Assembly: GCF_009873495.1 (NCBI RefSeq) | Contig: NZ_CP046703.1 | Span: 2,170,001-2,234,000 of the forward strand | DNA: 64,000 bases | Source: Nostoc sp. ATCC 53789 | Lineage (GTDB): Bacteria > Cyanobacteriota > Cyanobacteriia > Cyanobacteriales > Nostocaceae | Direction of reading: 5' to 3' | In this document: piece after piece, positions 7,186 to 16,355 of the stretch | Numbering within the stretch: the first letter of the stretch is position 1 | Layout: the number at the start of each line of letters is the position of its first letter | Notes under the pieces: generated by a model | What the model saw: only the letters and a program-made list of their open reading frames with translations | Told to the model about the DNA's origin: nothing | Database searches by the model: none | Position numbers and translations under genes: made by a program

Positions 7186-9906
7186 TTATGGGCGATTTGT
7201 TGCGGATGAAGTGAAGAGAGGTAATGTAAACCAGAAAGTTAACCCGCGCTTGCGGTTACTAATAACACCGATTTTGCCGCCATGTGCCTTAATAACTTTC
7301 CGACAAAGATACATTTTTAAGCCAATGCTGGTAGAACAACAATCTTGAGGATCACGGACATGGAGATCGAAAAGGCGATCGCACTCTAGTTTACTCATTA
7401 CTACACCATCATCTTGAATCTGAGTGCGAATCATTCCCCCTTCAATGCTGGCACTAAGAATAAAATTTAATCCTGGTGGATTATTTTGCAAGCTATGTGT
7501 GATTAAAGTTACCAAAACTTTCTGCAACAGAGTCCCATCTGCCATTACTAACGGTAAATCTGTGGGAACCAAGTTCTTCAGAGTCGCTTGATTTTGTGTC
7601 AACACAGGTTCCAGGTGGGTAACTGTTCCTCCCAGCACGGTGCTAAGTTGCACAGGTTCATGTTTGATGTCAATACCCTGTTTTTCGCAGGAATTAATTT
7701 CTAGCAATGAGTTAATCATCGCTAGTTGGCGATCGTTGCCTTGAATCATCCGCTCGATTATTGAGCGAGATACTGGGATTGGGAATTGGGAATTGGGCAT
7801 TGGGAATTGGGCATTGGTTATTAATTCTTCTCCCCTGCTCCCCTGCTCCCCTGCTCCCTGCTCGCCCCTCCCCACTCGCTGATTTAACAAATTCTTTAAC
7901 ACCATTAAGTTACCCATCACCGAAGTTCGTAAATCATGGGCAACTGTATGCAAAACAACATCTTTGACACGATCCAATTTTTCAAATTCTTGCATTTTCT
8001 GCTGCAACTGTGCTGTTCGTTCTTCTACCTGTTGTTCTAAATTAGTGTTAAGTTCTGCGAGTTTTTGGTATATCTGGCTTTGCTGAATGGCGATCGCTAC
8101 TTGTTCTGACATCTGTTGTAGCAAATCAATTTCTATTGGCTGCCAATGACGCGAACCTGAGCATTGATTGGCAATTAACGCACCAAATAATTCATTGCCT
8201 AGCATCAGTGGTACTGCCAAGCTAGCCTTTGTTTGAAATTTTTGATAGTGTGCTTTAACTTTAGGAGATACTGCTATTTGTGTAATGTCTTCAACAACAC
8301 GTACAAGATTATCTTTTAGTAAGTTTCTCAATTCTTGTAAATAAGCTTCATCATTAGTAGACCAACCTAAGACTGATGGATACTGAGGATCTACTGATTC
8401 GGCAAGGGTTCTGACTCCTAACTTGGCATTATTTAAACCAATGAAAACTCTATCTGCTTGCAGAAATTGCCTAACTTCCGTTACCGTGGTTTGCAGAATT
8501 TCTTCTAAGTTAAGGGAAGACCGAATTCGCACTAGAGTTTCTGCCAACAAGCGATCGCGTTGTGCTGATAGGCGAAATTGCGCTTCTACTTGCTTACGTT
8601 CTGTAATGTCGTGATGGACTGCTAGGATCGAAGGGATATTATCTAAATCGATGATTTCGGCTGAAAGCAGCGTTGTAATTATCTTGCCAGACTTTTGCCG
8701 AAATTCAAATTCTAAGTTGCGAACAACTCCTGTGCTTTGCAACTGATGTAACAAATTTAAGCGATCGCGATCGTCTACCCAAAGATTTAATTCAAAAGAA
8801 GTTTTACCAATCGCCTCCTCTCGCTCATAACCTGAGAGTTCGACAAAACTGTCGTTAACTTCGATAAACCGCCCTTCTTGCAGCGTACTAATGGTAATGG
8901 AATCGGGACTGCAACTAAAAGCTTTAGCAAATTTTTGAGCAAGATTTTGTAACCTGACTTCTGCTTGTTTGCGTTCTGTGATGTCTCGGACAATTGCTAG
9001 TACTTCATCTTCACCACTCACTACCAACCGCGCCTCATAATCTCTGACTCCCAAAGGCGTTGCTAGTTGATATTCGCAAGTTTGCAAAGTTCCAGAATCT
9101 AAAGTTTTAGCGATCGCTTCCAGGCTAATTGCTGCAACATCACTAGGCAATAACTCTTGCACGCGTTTCCCAACTATTTCTTCTCTCGAAAGAGTGATAT
9201 TTGCTCCCTCACTTTTCAAATCTAGATACTCGGCATCGCGGCTAATGCGAAACATCAAATCGGGAATAGCATCTAAAATTGCTTTATACCGAGCCTCGCT
9301 CTCTTGCAATTTTTCTTCGGCTTGTTTTCGGTCTGTAATGTCCATGAATAAGCCATTCCAAAGAAAATCGCCTGTTTCTTGTAGTTCGGGTTGCGAAGTA
9401 CCTTGAATCCACTTCAGTTTGCCACTAGGCGTAATGATGCGACCTTCCCAATGCCAAGGTTTAAAAGTGGTATTACAAACAGTAATAGATTCTGTAAAAG
9501 CTTTTATATCCTGTGGATGAATCAATTTGTATAGCACCTGAAAGTCTGCCTGTACAGCTTCTGGTTTTAATTCATACAAGTATTCACAACCAGAACTAAT
9601 ATAAGGGATAAACACAGAGCCATCCTGCCGTTGCAGAATTTGGAAAATCATCCCAGGTAAATTGGCAGCAATTGTTTCCAATAGAGCGATCTTCTCTGGC
9701 TGGAAATCTGGTGATTTGACAATTTCATCCACTCTTTGAACCTTTGATATATAAGCAATTGACATAATATTCAAGGCAATCATAGCCATTATGAGACTTT
9801 TTTGGCTGTTGGCGTTATCACTAACAGCAGAAAAAGTTCCTCTACTTTCAGAGTAGTTCTGGATGCAGCGATCGCATTCACCCAATCGGGTGAACCAGTT
9901 GTCCAA
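7186..9906 (-). CDS. Triple-PAS/GAF histidine-kinase-like protein with degraded ATPase domain
   Basis: The 906-residue protein has, after a variable N terminus, three PAS domains (about 75-190, 205-320 and 325-440, ending in MDITDRKQ, RDITERKQ and HDITERKQ). A GAF domain (about 450-600), a coiled coil and a HisKA box VAHDLRTSVMG follow. The ATPase domain departs from consensus. The N box reads THSLQNN with His for the Mg-binding Asn, G1 reads DDGVVMS rather than DNGxGIS, and G2 reads SIGLKMYLCRK rather than GLGL. ATP hydrolysis may therefore be lost. The C-terminal half is clearly paralogous to the next gene (RMIQGNDRQL, INSLLEIN, AHGGKIGV, TFWFTLP). A repeat-derived segment sits between HisKA helices at about residues 677-711. 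The N-terminal start is uncertain because internal Mets at about 40-48 are alternatives. Confidence 0.85.
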   Translation of the reverse strand: MDNWFTRLGECDRCIQNYSESRGTFSAVSDNANSQKSLIMAMIALNIMSIAYISKVQRVDEIVKSPDFQPEKIALLETIAANLPGMIFQILQRQDGSVFIPYISSGCEYLYELKPEAVQADFQVLYKLIHPQDIKAFTESITVCNTTFKPWHWEGRIITPSGKLKWIQGTSQPELQETGDFLWNGLFMDITDRKQAEEKLQESEARYKAILDAIPDLMFRISRDAEYLDLKSEGANITLSREEIVGKRVQELLPSDVAAISLEAIAKTLDSGTLQTCEYQLATPLGVRDYEARLVVSGEDEVLAIVRDITERKQAEVRLQNLAQKFAKAFSCSPDSITISTLQEGRFIEVNDSFVELSGYEREEAIGKTSFELNLWVDDRDRLNLLHQLQSTGVVRNLEFEFRQKSGKIITTLLSAEIIDLDNIPSILAVHHDITERKQVEAQFRLSAQRDRLLAETLVRIRSSLNLEEILQTTVTEVRQFLQADRVFIGLNNAKLGVRTLAESVDPQYPSVLGWSTNDEAYLQELRNLLKDNLVRVVEDITQIAVSPKVKAHYQKFQTKASLAVPLMLGNELFGALIANQCSGSRHWQPIEIDLLQQMSEQVAIAIQQSQIYQKLAELNTNLEQQVEERTAQLQQKMQEFEKLDRVKDVVLHTVAHDLRTSVMGNLMVLKNLLNQRVGRGEQGAGEQGSRGEELITNAQFPMPNSQFPIPVSRSIIERMIQGNDRQLAMINSLLEINSCEKQGIDIKHEPVQLSTVLGGTVTHLEPVLTQNQATLKNLVPTDLPLVMADGTLLQKVLVTLITHSLQNNPPGLNFILSASIEGGMIRTQIQDDGVVMSKLECDRLFDLHVRDPQDCCSTSIGLKMYLCRKVIKAHGGKIGVISNRKRGLTFWFTLPLFTSSATNRP
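7772..7877. repeat. Low-complexity repeat retained in the kinase coding frame
   Basis: Tandem GGGAATT/GGGCATT units are followed by CCCCTGCTC units, forming the two complementary sides of an STRR-type element. The same kinds of unit occur in non-coding DNA at 24690-24797 and 44150-44290. Here the element is read through in frame as GEQGAGEQGSRG and [14 protein letters not shown]. Confidence 0.75.
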
Positions 9907-10308
9907 AAACCATCAGTTCACAATTGCTGTACATGGATGGCGGGATGTTTAGTCCAGGCTGAGTGAAGTTGAGGTAAAAGTTTAAGGTCCAAGTTGAATC
10001 TCTTAATTTTAGTTGCTGTGTTCAGGAGGAATTTCAATCCTCTTCTGAAAACTAAGCTAATCATCAATCAAGTTGCATCATCGTGTCTTGGCGTAGAGTG
10101 GTTTGATTGCTCTAATTCCTTCCTTTTTAAGTAGGCTAAGGGAAGATCAAAGCCTTAACCCAAGGTATTGTTCTATATACAACTAAAAGCGTATCAGCTT
10201 ATCCTTATATTCTTGAAAAGCAAACCCTAATTTTGGGAATAATAACTACATATCTGCTAATAAAAGTCAAATTTTTGACAAGCAATCTTGATTATTGAGA
10301 GCATAACC
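9907..10308. other. Divergent intergenic region
   Basis: About 400 bp separates two divergently transcribed kinase genes and presumably carries both promoters. I see no ORF, RNA gene or convincing operator. One weak inverted repeat (AGGAGGAATTTCAATCCTC) lies near 10026-10044. Confidence 0.4.
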
Positions 10309-13300
10309 ATGACAACAGCAATTCCTGAAGTTTATAGAATTAGCGGCTATAAATTAATAGAAATACTCTATCAAGGCTCCAAAACTGAAGTCTATAGAGC
10401 CATTAGAATGGTGGATCAACAACCTGTTGTCATTAAAATATTGCAAGTAGAATCTCCTACTTTTAACGAACTATTACAGTTTCGTAACCAATACACTATT
10501 GCCAAAAATTTAAACATTTCTACTATTGTTCGTCCCTATAGTCTAGAAGCATATCGTAATGGTTATGCTCTAGTAATGGAAGATTTTGGGGGAATTTCTC
10601 TGAGAGAATATACTAAAAACCAATCACTAGAACTGGTGGAGTTTTTCACAATTGCTCTGCAACTTAGTAATATTCTTCATGAACTCCATCAAGAACGAGT
10701 AATTCACAAGGATATCAAACCTGCAAATATTCTGATTAACCCGCATACAAAACAAGTAAAAATCATCGATTTTAGTATTGCTTCTTTACTTCCCAGAGAA
10801 AACCAAACTCCGATTAATCCCAAGGTTTTAGAAGGAACCCTTGCTTATTTATCTCCCGAACAAACCGGACGCATGAACCGAGGCATAGACTACCGCAGTG
10901 ACTTTTATTCTTTGGGTGTGACATTTTTTGAACTCCTGACAGGAAAATTGCCTTTTGACTCAGATGATCCAATGGAGTTGGTACATTGTCATATTGCCAA
11001 GCAACCACCAATATTAGGAGGCAGGGGGCAAGGGGTAGAAGGCAGGAGGGAAGAAGAGAAAGAAATACCGCAAGTCTTGGGCGATATTGTCATGAAATTG
11101 ATGGCGAAAAATGCTGAAGATCGTTATCAAAGTGCTTTAGGGTTAAAACATGATTTAGAAAAATGTCTTTGCCAATTGAACAAAACGGGTAAGATTGAGC
11201 GCTTTCAGATTGGGCAACGGGATATTTGCGATCGCTTCATTATTCCAGAAAAATTATACGGTAGAGAAACAGCCGTCCAACAACTTCTAGAAGCTTTTGA
11301 GAGGGTTTCTCTAGGAAGCCATGAAATGATGTTAATTGCCGGGTTTGCTGGCATTGGGAAAACTGCGGTTGTGAATGAAGTTCATAAACCGATTATTCGG
11401 CAACGAGGTTATTTTATTAAAGGTAAATTTGACCAGTTTAACCGAAACATCCCCCTATCTGCCTTTGTGCAATCCTTGCGTGATTTGATGGTGCAGTTAT
11501 TAACAGAAACCGATCAACAACTGCAACAATGGAGAAAAAATATCCTCGCAGCATTGAGAGACAATGGACAGATTCTCATTGAAGTTATTCCTGAATTAGA
11601 AAAAATTATTGGTCAACAACCACCGATACCAGAATTAACAGCAGAGGCAGCACAAAATCGATTTAATTTATTATTGAAAGTTTTCATTCAAACTTTTACA
11701 AAAAAAGAACATCCATTAGTTATTTTTATAGATGATTTACAATGGGCAGATTTGGATTCATTAAAATTGATCAAATTATTAATGAATGATTCAGATGGAT
11801 ATTTATTACTAATTGGTGCTTATAGAGATAATGAGGTATCACCGCCCCATCCATTAATATCAACTTTAGACGAAATTGAGAAAGCTGGTACAATAATTAA
11901 CTTGATAAATCTGCAAAACCTGAATCAAGTTAAGTTGAATCAATTAGTAGCTGATACATTAGGCTGCAAAGAAGAATTAGCATTTCCTCTTTCGCAATTG
12001 GTTTGTCAAAAGACTCAGGGAAATCCATTTTTTGCTACACAGTTTCTCAAAGTATTACACCAAGATGGGTTGATTACCTTCAATTTTGAAGAAGGCTGTT
12101 GGCAATGTGATATTGCCAAAATTAATCAACAAGCCATGACAGATGATGTTTTGGAATTCATGGCGTTTCAATTGCGGAGGCTGCCAGAATCAACTCAACA
12201 GGTTCTCAAGTTAGCGGCTTGTATCGGCAATCAATTTGATTTAGCAACATTGGCGCTCGTTTCTGAACAGTTAGAAATCGAAACGGCAGCTTGTTTGTGG
12301 AATGGGTTACAAGAAGGTTTGATTTTGCCTCAAAGTGAAGTTTATAAGTTTTCTATCGGGCAAGAAGAACAAATATTTACTCAACAAAGTTCTCAAAATA
12401 CTGTATACAAATTCTTACACGATCGCGTGCAACAAGCTGCCTATTCCCTAATTCCAGACGACCAAAAGCAATCCACCCATTACAAAATTGGGATGTTATT
12501 GTTACGCAATTCCTCAGATTTGGAACGGGAAGAACGACTATTTGAAATTGTCACTCATTTAAATGCAGGTAGTTCCTTAATCACTCAACCCTCAGAGCAG
12601 CAAGAACTGGCAGAATTAAATCTGATTGCTGGACGGAGGGCAAAATCTGCAACTGCATACACAGTAGCAGTCGAGTATTTCACCGTGGGAATTAGCTTGT
12701 TGTCGCATCATTCCTGGGAAAACGACTATGACTTGACTCTAGCGTTGTATATCGAGGTAACTGAAGCCACTTATCTCAATACCGATTTTGAGCAGATGGA
12801 GCAATGGGTAAAAATTGTGTTGCAACATGCTAATACCTTGCTCGACAGCATTCCCATCTACATAACCAGAATGATGGCAGCAAAATCGCAAGGTCTTCCA
12901 TTGAAAACGCTGAACATTGGTTCGCAAGTGTTGCAGCTATTGGGTATTGAGTTTCCTCAACAACCAACTCCGGCAGATATTGGACAGGCAGCGCAAGCAA
13001 CTATGCGGTTATGGGAAGGACGTTCCTCTCTCGATTTGCTCAATTTATCCACTATGAGCGATGCTCACTACTTGGCAGCTATGAGAATCATGAGCAAAAT
13101 GGTTCCGGCTGCTTATCTGGCAACACCTGTTTTAATGCCCTTACTGATATTCAAGCAAGTAGAATTTTCGATTAAATATGGTAATTGTCCTGTTTCTGTC
13201 TATGCTTATGGCGACTACGGCATCATCCTCTGTGGTGTATTTGGTAATCTGGAAGCTGGTTATGAGTTTGGACAATTGGCGTTAAACCTGCTGGAATTAC

Positions 13301-16134
13301 AGTCCAAAACCTTTAAATGCAGAACCTACTTTATTGTCTACAACTTTATCCGTCATTGGAAAGATCCTTTGCGCGAACAACTTGTGTATCTGCAAGAGGG
13401 CTACCAGAATGGACTGGAAACTGGAGACATGGAGAGTACAGGATTGAATGGTCAAGCGTATTGTCAATATGCTTATTTTGCGGGGCGAGAATTAACCGGG
13501 TTAGCGAATGAGATGGCAGCCTATCGCCAAAGTATCCATTCAATCAAGCAAGAATCGCCGCTGCAATATCTGGAGATGTGCTATCAAGCTGTACTCAATT
13601 TACTCGGACATAACCAATCTCCCGATCGCTTGACGGGAACGATTTATAATGCTGAACAACGATTATCCCTTAATCAAGCAACTCAAGACCGAACGGGATT
13701 TTTTCATTGGCAAGTTAATCAAACGATTCTCTGGTATTTGTTTGGGCAATATCAAGAAGCTGCCCAGCAGTCTGCCCAGGCAAAGCAATACTTAGATGCT
13801 GGTATCGCCCAATTCGGTGTCGCTTTGTATTTTTTCTATGATTCTTTGATTCATCTGTCACTTTACAAAGCTGCAACTGAGTCAGAACAGCAACAGATTC
13901 TCGCCCAAGTCGAGGCTAATCAAGAGAAGATGCAAAGATGGGCAGCACTAGCTCCTTGTAACCATCAACACCGTTGGGATTTGGTAGAGGCCGAACGGTT
14001 TGCAATTTTAAGCGAGCGCACTATGGCAATTGAATTTTACGATCGCGCGATCGCTAAAGCCAAGGAAAACGGCTTCCTCCAAGATGAAGCCCTCGCTAAC
14101 GAACTCGCCGCCAAATTTTACCTCAACTGGGACAAAGAAAAAGTCGCCCAAGCCTATATGCAGACAGCTTATTCTTGCTATGCCCGGTGGGGAGCCAAAG
14201 CCAAGACGGATGACTTAGAAAAACGCTACTTTGAATTGCTGCGTCCAATTTTGCAACAAGTAGTACAAACCCTAAATCCATTAGAAACCTTAGCAACAAT
14301 TGCTAACCCAGTCCACGCATTGACTCATACCGCAACTTCTTCTGGTATTAGCATCAACAACATCCTTGACTTTAGCTCTATCCTCAGAGCGTCACAAACT
14401 CTTTCTGCAACAATTCAACTCGATGAATTTTTACAGCAACTTACCCAAATTATCCTCGAAAATGCTGGTGCTGATAAATGTGCGCTGCTTTTACCTGAAG
14501 ATGATAAATGGCAAATCCGCGCAATTACTAGCTTTGATAGCACCAGCTTACAGTCAGAACCGCTCGAAAATAATCCTAATGTTCCCATTGCGCTAATTCA
14601 GTATGTAAAAAATACAGCTAGTGTGGTTGTGGTTGACGATCTCAAAACTCATTTACCAATAATTGATGATTATTTAAGCCAACATCAACCCAAGAGTGTG
14701 CTGTGTTTACCAGTACTTAGCCAGGGGCGTTTAGTCGGAATTTTATACTTAGAAAATAATTTGACAAGTGGGGTATTTACCCGCGATCGCATTTTAGTGT
14801 TGAATTTTCTTTGTACTCAAGCGGCAATTTCTCTCGAAAATGCTCGACTCTACGCAAATCTTCAGCAAAGCGAAGCCCGTTTCCAGAAAGTTACCGATAA
14901 TGTTCCTGGAGCAATTTACCAACTCCATGTCACACCAGAACATTTGGTTTCTATGCCCTATATAAGTTCTGGCTGTTATAACCTTTATGAAGTGACAGCA
15001 GAGGAAATAATCAGCGGCCAGCAAAATCCTCGTTTTCTTGAACATCCTGATGACATTGCAGGCATCAATCAGGCAATGATGGAATCTGCTCAAACCTTGA
15101 CACCGTTTGTTCATGAATGGCGAATCATCACGCCATCAGGAACGATGAAATGGGTACAAGCGGCATCTCGTCCAGAGCAACAAGATGATGGTTCAATTGT
15201 TTGGGATGGTTTAATTTTAGACATTAGCGATCGCAAAGCTGCCGAAGCTGTCGTCCAGCAAAAATCCCAACAACTAGAACAAGCCATAGAAGATTTACAA
15301 AAAGCCCAATTACAAATTGTCCAAAGTGAAAAAATGTCTGCTTTGGGGAACTTAGTCGCAGGTGTCGCCCACGAAATCAATAACCCAATTGGGTTTATCG
15401 CAGGAAATGTCAACGAAGCAAGGCTAGGATTAGAAGATATCATTGAGCATTTGCAATTGTACCGTTCTGGGGTATCTCCAACAGAAATTGAACAACATGC
15501 CCAGAAGATAGAGATTGATTATCTCTTGGAAGATATACCTAAAATGATTGAGTCAATGGATGTAGGGTGCGATCGCATTAAAAATATCAGCACTAGTTTG
15601 CGAACTTTCTCACGGGCAGATAAGGATTACAAAGTTCCCTTTAACATCCACGAAGGTATTGATAGCACTATTTTAATTTTGAAACATCGCCTCAAGGCTA
15701 ACGAAAAACATCCGGCAATTGAAGTCATCACTAACTACGGAAATATTCCCGAAGTAAAATGCTTTCCTGGACAACTTAATCAGGTATTTATGAATTTGCT
15801 GGCAAATGCTATTGATGCGTTAGAAGAATCAAATCAAGGATATAGCTTTGAAGAAATTGCAGTTAATCCTAACTGTATCACTATTACAACATCAATACAT
15901 AATGATACTCACGTCAAAATTCAAATCTCGGATAACGGTATTGGCATGAATGATGATGTCAAAAAGCGCATTTTTGAGCATTTATTTACAACTAAACTTG
16001 TAGGTAAAGGTACAGGATTAGGATTAGCGATCGCTCGACAAATTATAGTTGAAAAACATGAAGGTACTTTGAAAGTAAATTCTACTTTTGGACAAGGTTC
16101 TGAGTTTGAGATAACACTACCAATCGGGAATTGA
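10309..16134 (+). CDS. Giant hybrid Ser/Thr-His kinase (HstK-type: STK-AAA-GAF-PAS-HisKA-HATPase)
   Basis: This 1,941-residue signalling protein has a serine/threonine kinase domain at about 10-285, with catalytic loop VIHKDIKPAN and APE-region YLSPEQTGRMNRGID. An AAA/ORC-type ATPase follows (Walker A GFAGIGKT near 344, Walker B VIFIDDLQWAD near 471), then a long helical TPR-like region to about 1340. A GAF domain (about 1360-1515), a PAS domain (1525-1645), HisKA (EKMSALGNLVAGVAHEINNP) and HATPase (NLLANAIDAL, DNGIGM, GKGTGLGLAI) complete it. The order matches cyanobacterial HstK proteins. The Mg-binding DFG of the Ser/Thr kinase reads DFS. The ATG at 10309 is preferred over an in-frame TTG at 10288. 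About 16 residues near 236-251 (GGRGQGVEGRREEEKE) look like a repeat insertion. Confidence 0.93.
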   Translation: MTTAIPEVYRISGYKLIEILYQGSKTEVYRAIRMVDQQPVVIKILQVESPTFNELLQFRNQYTIAKNLNISTIVRPYSLEAYRNGYALVMEDFGGISLREYTKNQSLELVEFFTIALQLSNILHELHQERVIHKDIKPANILINPHTKQVKIIDFSIASLLPRENQTPINPKVLEGTLAYLSPEQTGRMNRGIDYRSDFYSLGVTFFELLTGKLPFDSDDPMELVHCHIAKQPPILGGRGQGVEGRREEEKEIPQVLGDIVMKLMAKNAEDRYQSALGLKHDLEKCLCQLNKTGKIERFQIGQRDICDRFIIPEKLYGRETAVQQLLEAFERVSLGSHEMMLIAGFAGIGKTAVVNEVHKPIIRQRGYFIKGKFDQFNRNIPLSAFVQSLRDLMVQLLTETDQQLQQWRKNILAALRDNGQILIEVIPELEKIIGQQPPIPELTAEAAQNRFNLLLKVFIQTFTKKEHPLVIFIDDLQWADLDSLKLIKLLMNDSDGYLLLIGAYRDNEVSPPHPLISTLDEIEKAGTIINLINLQNLNQVKLNQLVADTLGCKEELAFPLSQLVCQKTQGNPFFATQFLKVLHQDGLITFNFEEGCWQCDIAKINQQAMTDDVLEFMAFQLRRLPESTQQVLKLAACIGNQFDLATLALVSEQLEIETAACLWNGLQEGLILPQSEVYKFSIGQEEQIFTQQSSQNTVYKFLHDRVQQAAYSLIPDDQKQSTHYKIGMLLLRNSSDLEREERLFEIVTHLNAGSSLITQPSEQQELAELNLIAGRRAKSATAYTVAVEYFTVGISLLSHHSWENDYDLTLALYIEVTEATYLNTDFEQMEQWVKIVLQHANTLLDSIPIYITRMMAAKSQGLPLKTLNIGSQVLQLLGIEFPQQPTPADIGQAAQATMRLWEGRSSLDLLNLSTMSDAHYLAAMRIMSKMVPAAYLATPVLMPLLIFKQVEFSIKYGNCPVSVYAYGDYGIILCGVFGNLEAGYEFGQLALNLLELQSKTFKCRTYFIVYNFIRHWKDPLREQLVYLQEGYQNGLETGDMESTGLNGQAYCQYAYFAGRELTGLANEMAAYRQSIHSIKQESPLQYLEMCYQAVLNLLGHNQSPDRLTGTIYNAEQRLSLNQATQDRTGFFHWQVNQTILWYLFGQYQEAAQQSAQAKQYLDAGIAQFGVALYFFYDSLIHLSLYKAATESEQQQILAQVEANQEKMQRWAALAPCNHQHRWDLVEAERFAILSERTMAIEFYDRAIAKAKENGFLQDEALANELAAKFYLNWDKEKVAQAYMQTAYSCYARWGAKAKTDDLEKRYFELLRPILQQVVQTLNPLETLATIANPVHALTHTATSSGISINNILDFSSILRASQTLSATIQLDEFLQQLTQIILENAGADKCALLLPEDDKWQIRAITSFDSTSLQSEPLENNPNVPIALIQYVKNTASVVVVDDLKTHLPIIDDYLSQHQPKSVLCLPVLSQGRLVGILYLENNLTSGVFTRDRILVLNFLCTQAAISLENARLYANLQQSEARFQKVTDNVPGAIYQLHVTPEHLVSMPYISSGCYNLYEVTAEEIISGQQNPRFLEHPDDIAGINQAMMESAQTLTPFVHEWRIITPSGTMKWVQAASRPEQQDDGSIVWDGLILDISDRKAAEAVVQQKSQQLEQAIEDLQKAQLQIVQSEKMSALGNLVAGVAHEINNPIGFIAGNVNEARLGLEDIIEHLQLYRSGVSPTEIEQHAQKIEIDYLLEDIPKMIESMDVGCDRIKNISTSLRTFSRADKDYKVPFNIHEGIDSTILILKHRLKANEKHPAIEVITNYGNIPEVKCFPGQLNQVFMNLLANAIDALEESNQGYSFEEIAVNPNCITITTSIHNDTHVKIQISDNGIGMNDDVKKRIFEHLFTTKLVGKGTGLGLAIARQIIVEKHEGTLKVNSTFGQGSEFEITLPIGN

Positions 16135-16142
16135 CATCACTA

Positions 16143-16346
16143 TAGGCAGGAGGCCGAGGGCAGGAGTGTGGGAGGTGTGGGAGGATGGGGAAGAAATGGA
16201 GGGGTGGGAGGTGTGGGAGGATGAGGAGGTCTGGGAAGAAATCTTACCTCCCACACTTCCCACACTCCCCACACTCCCCACACTCCCCTGCCTACAGTAT
16301 CGTGAGAAATCAAGGAGTTTTCCTGCCTCCTGCCTCCTGCCTCCTT
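16143..16346. repeat. Inverted, tandem GGGAGGTGTGGGAGG / CCCACACTCCC repeat
   Basis: A purine-rich tandem half (GGGAGGTGTGGGAGGAT units) faces a pyrimidine-rich half (CCCACACTCCCC units), so the whole can fold into a long imperfect hairpin. It is framed by GGCAGGAGG and CCTGCCTCCTGCC. It fills the gap between the convergent giant kinase and acyltransferase genes. Apparent ORFs here are low-complexity artefacts. Confidence 0.8.
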
Positions 16347-16355
16347 CAATTACGC

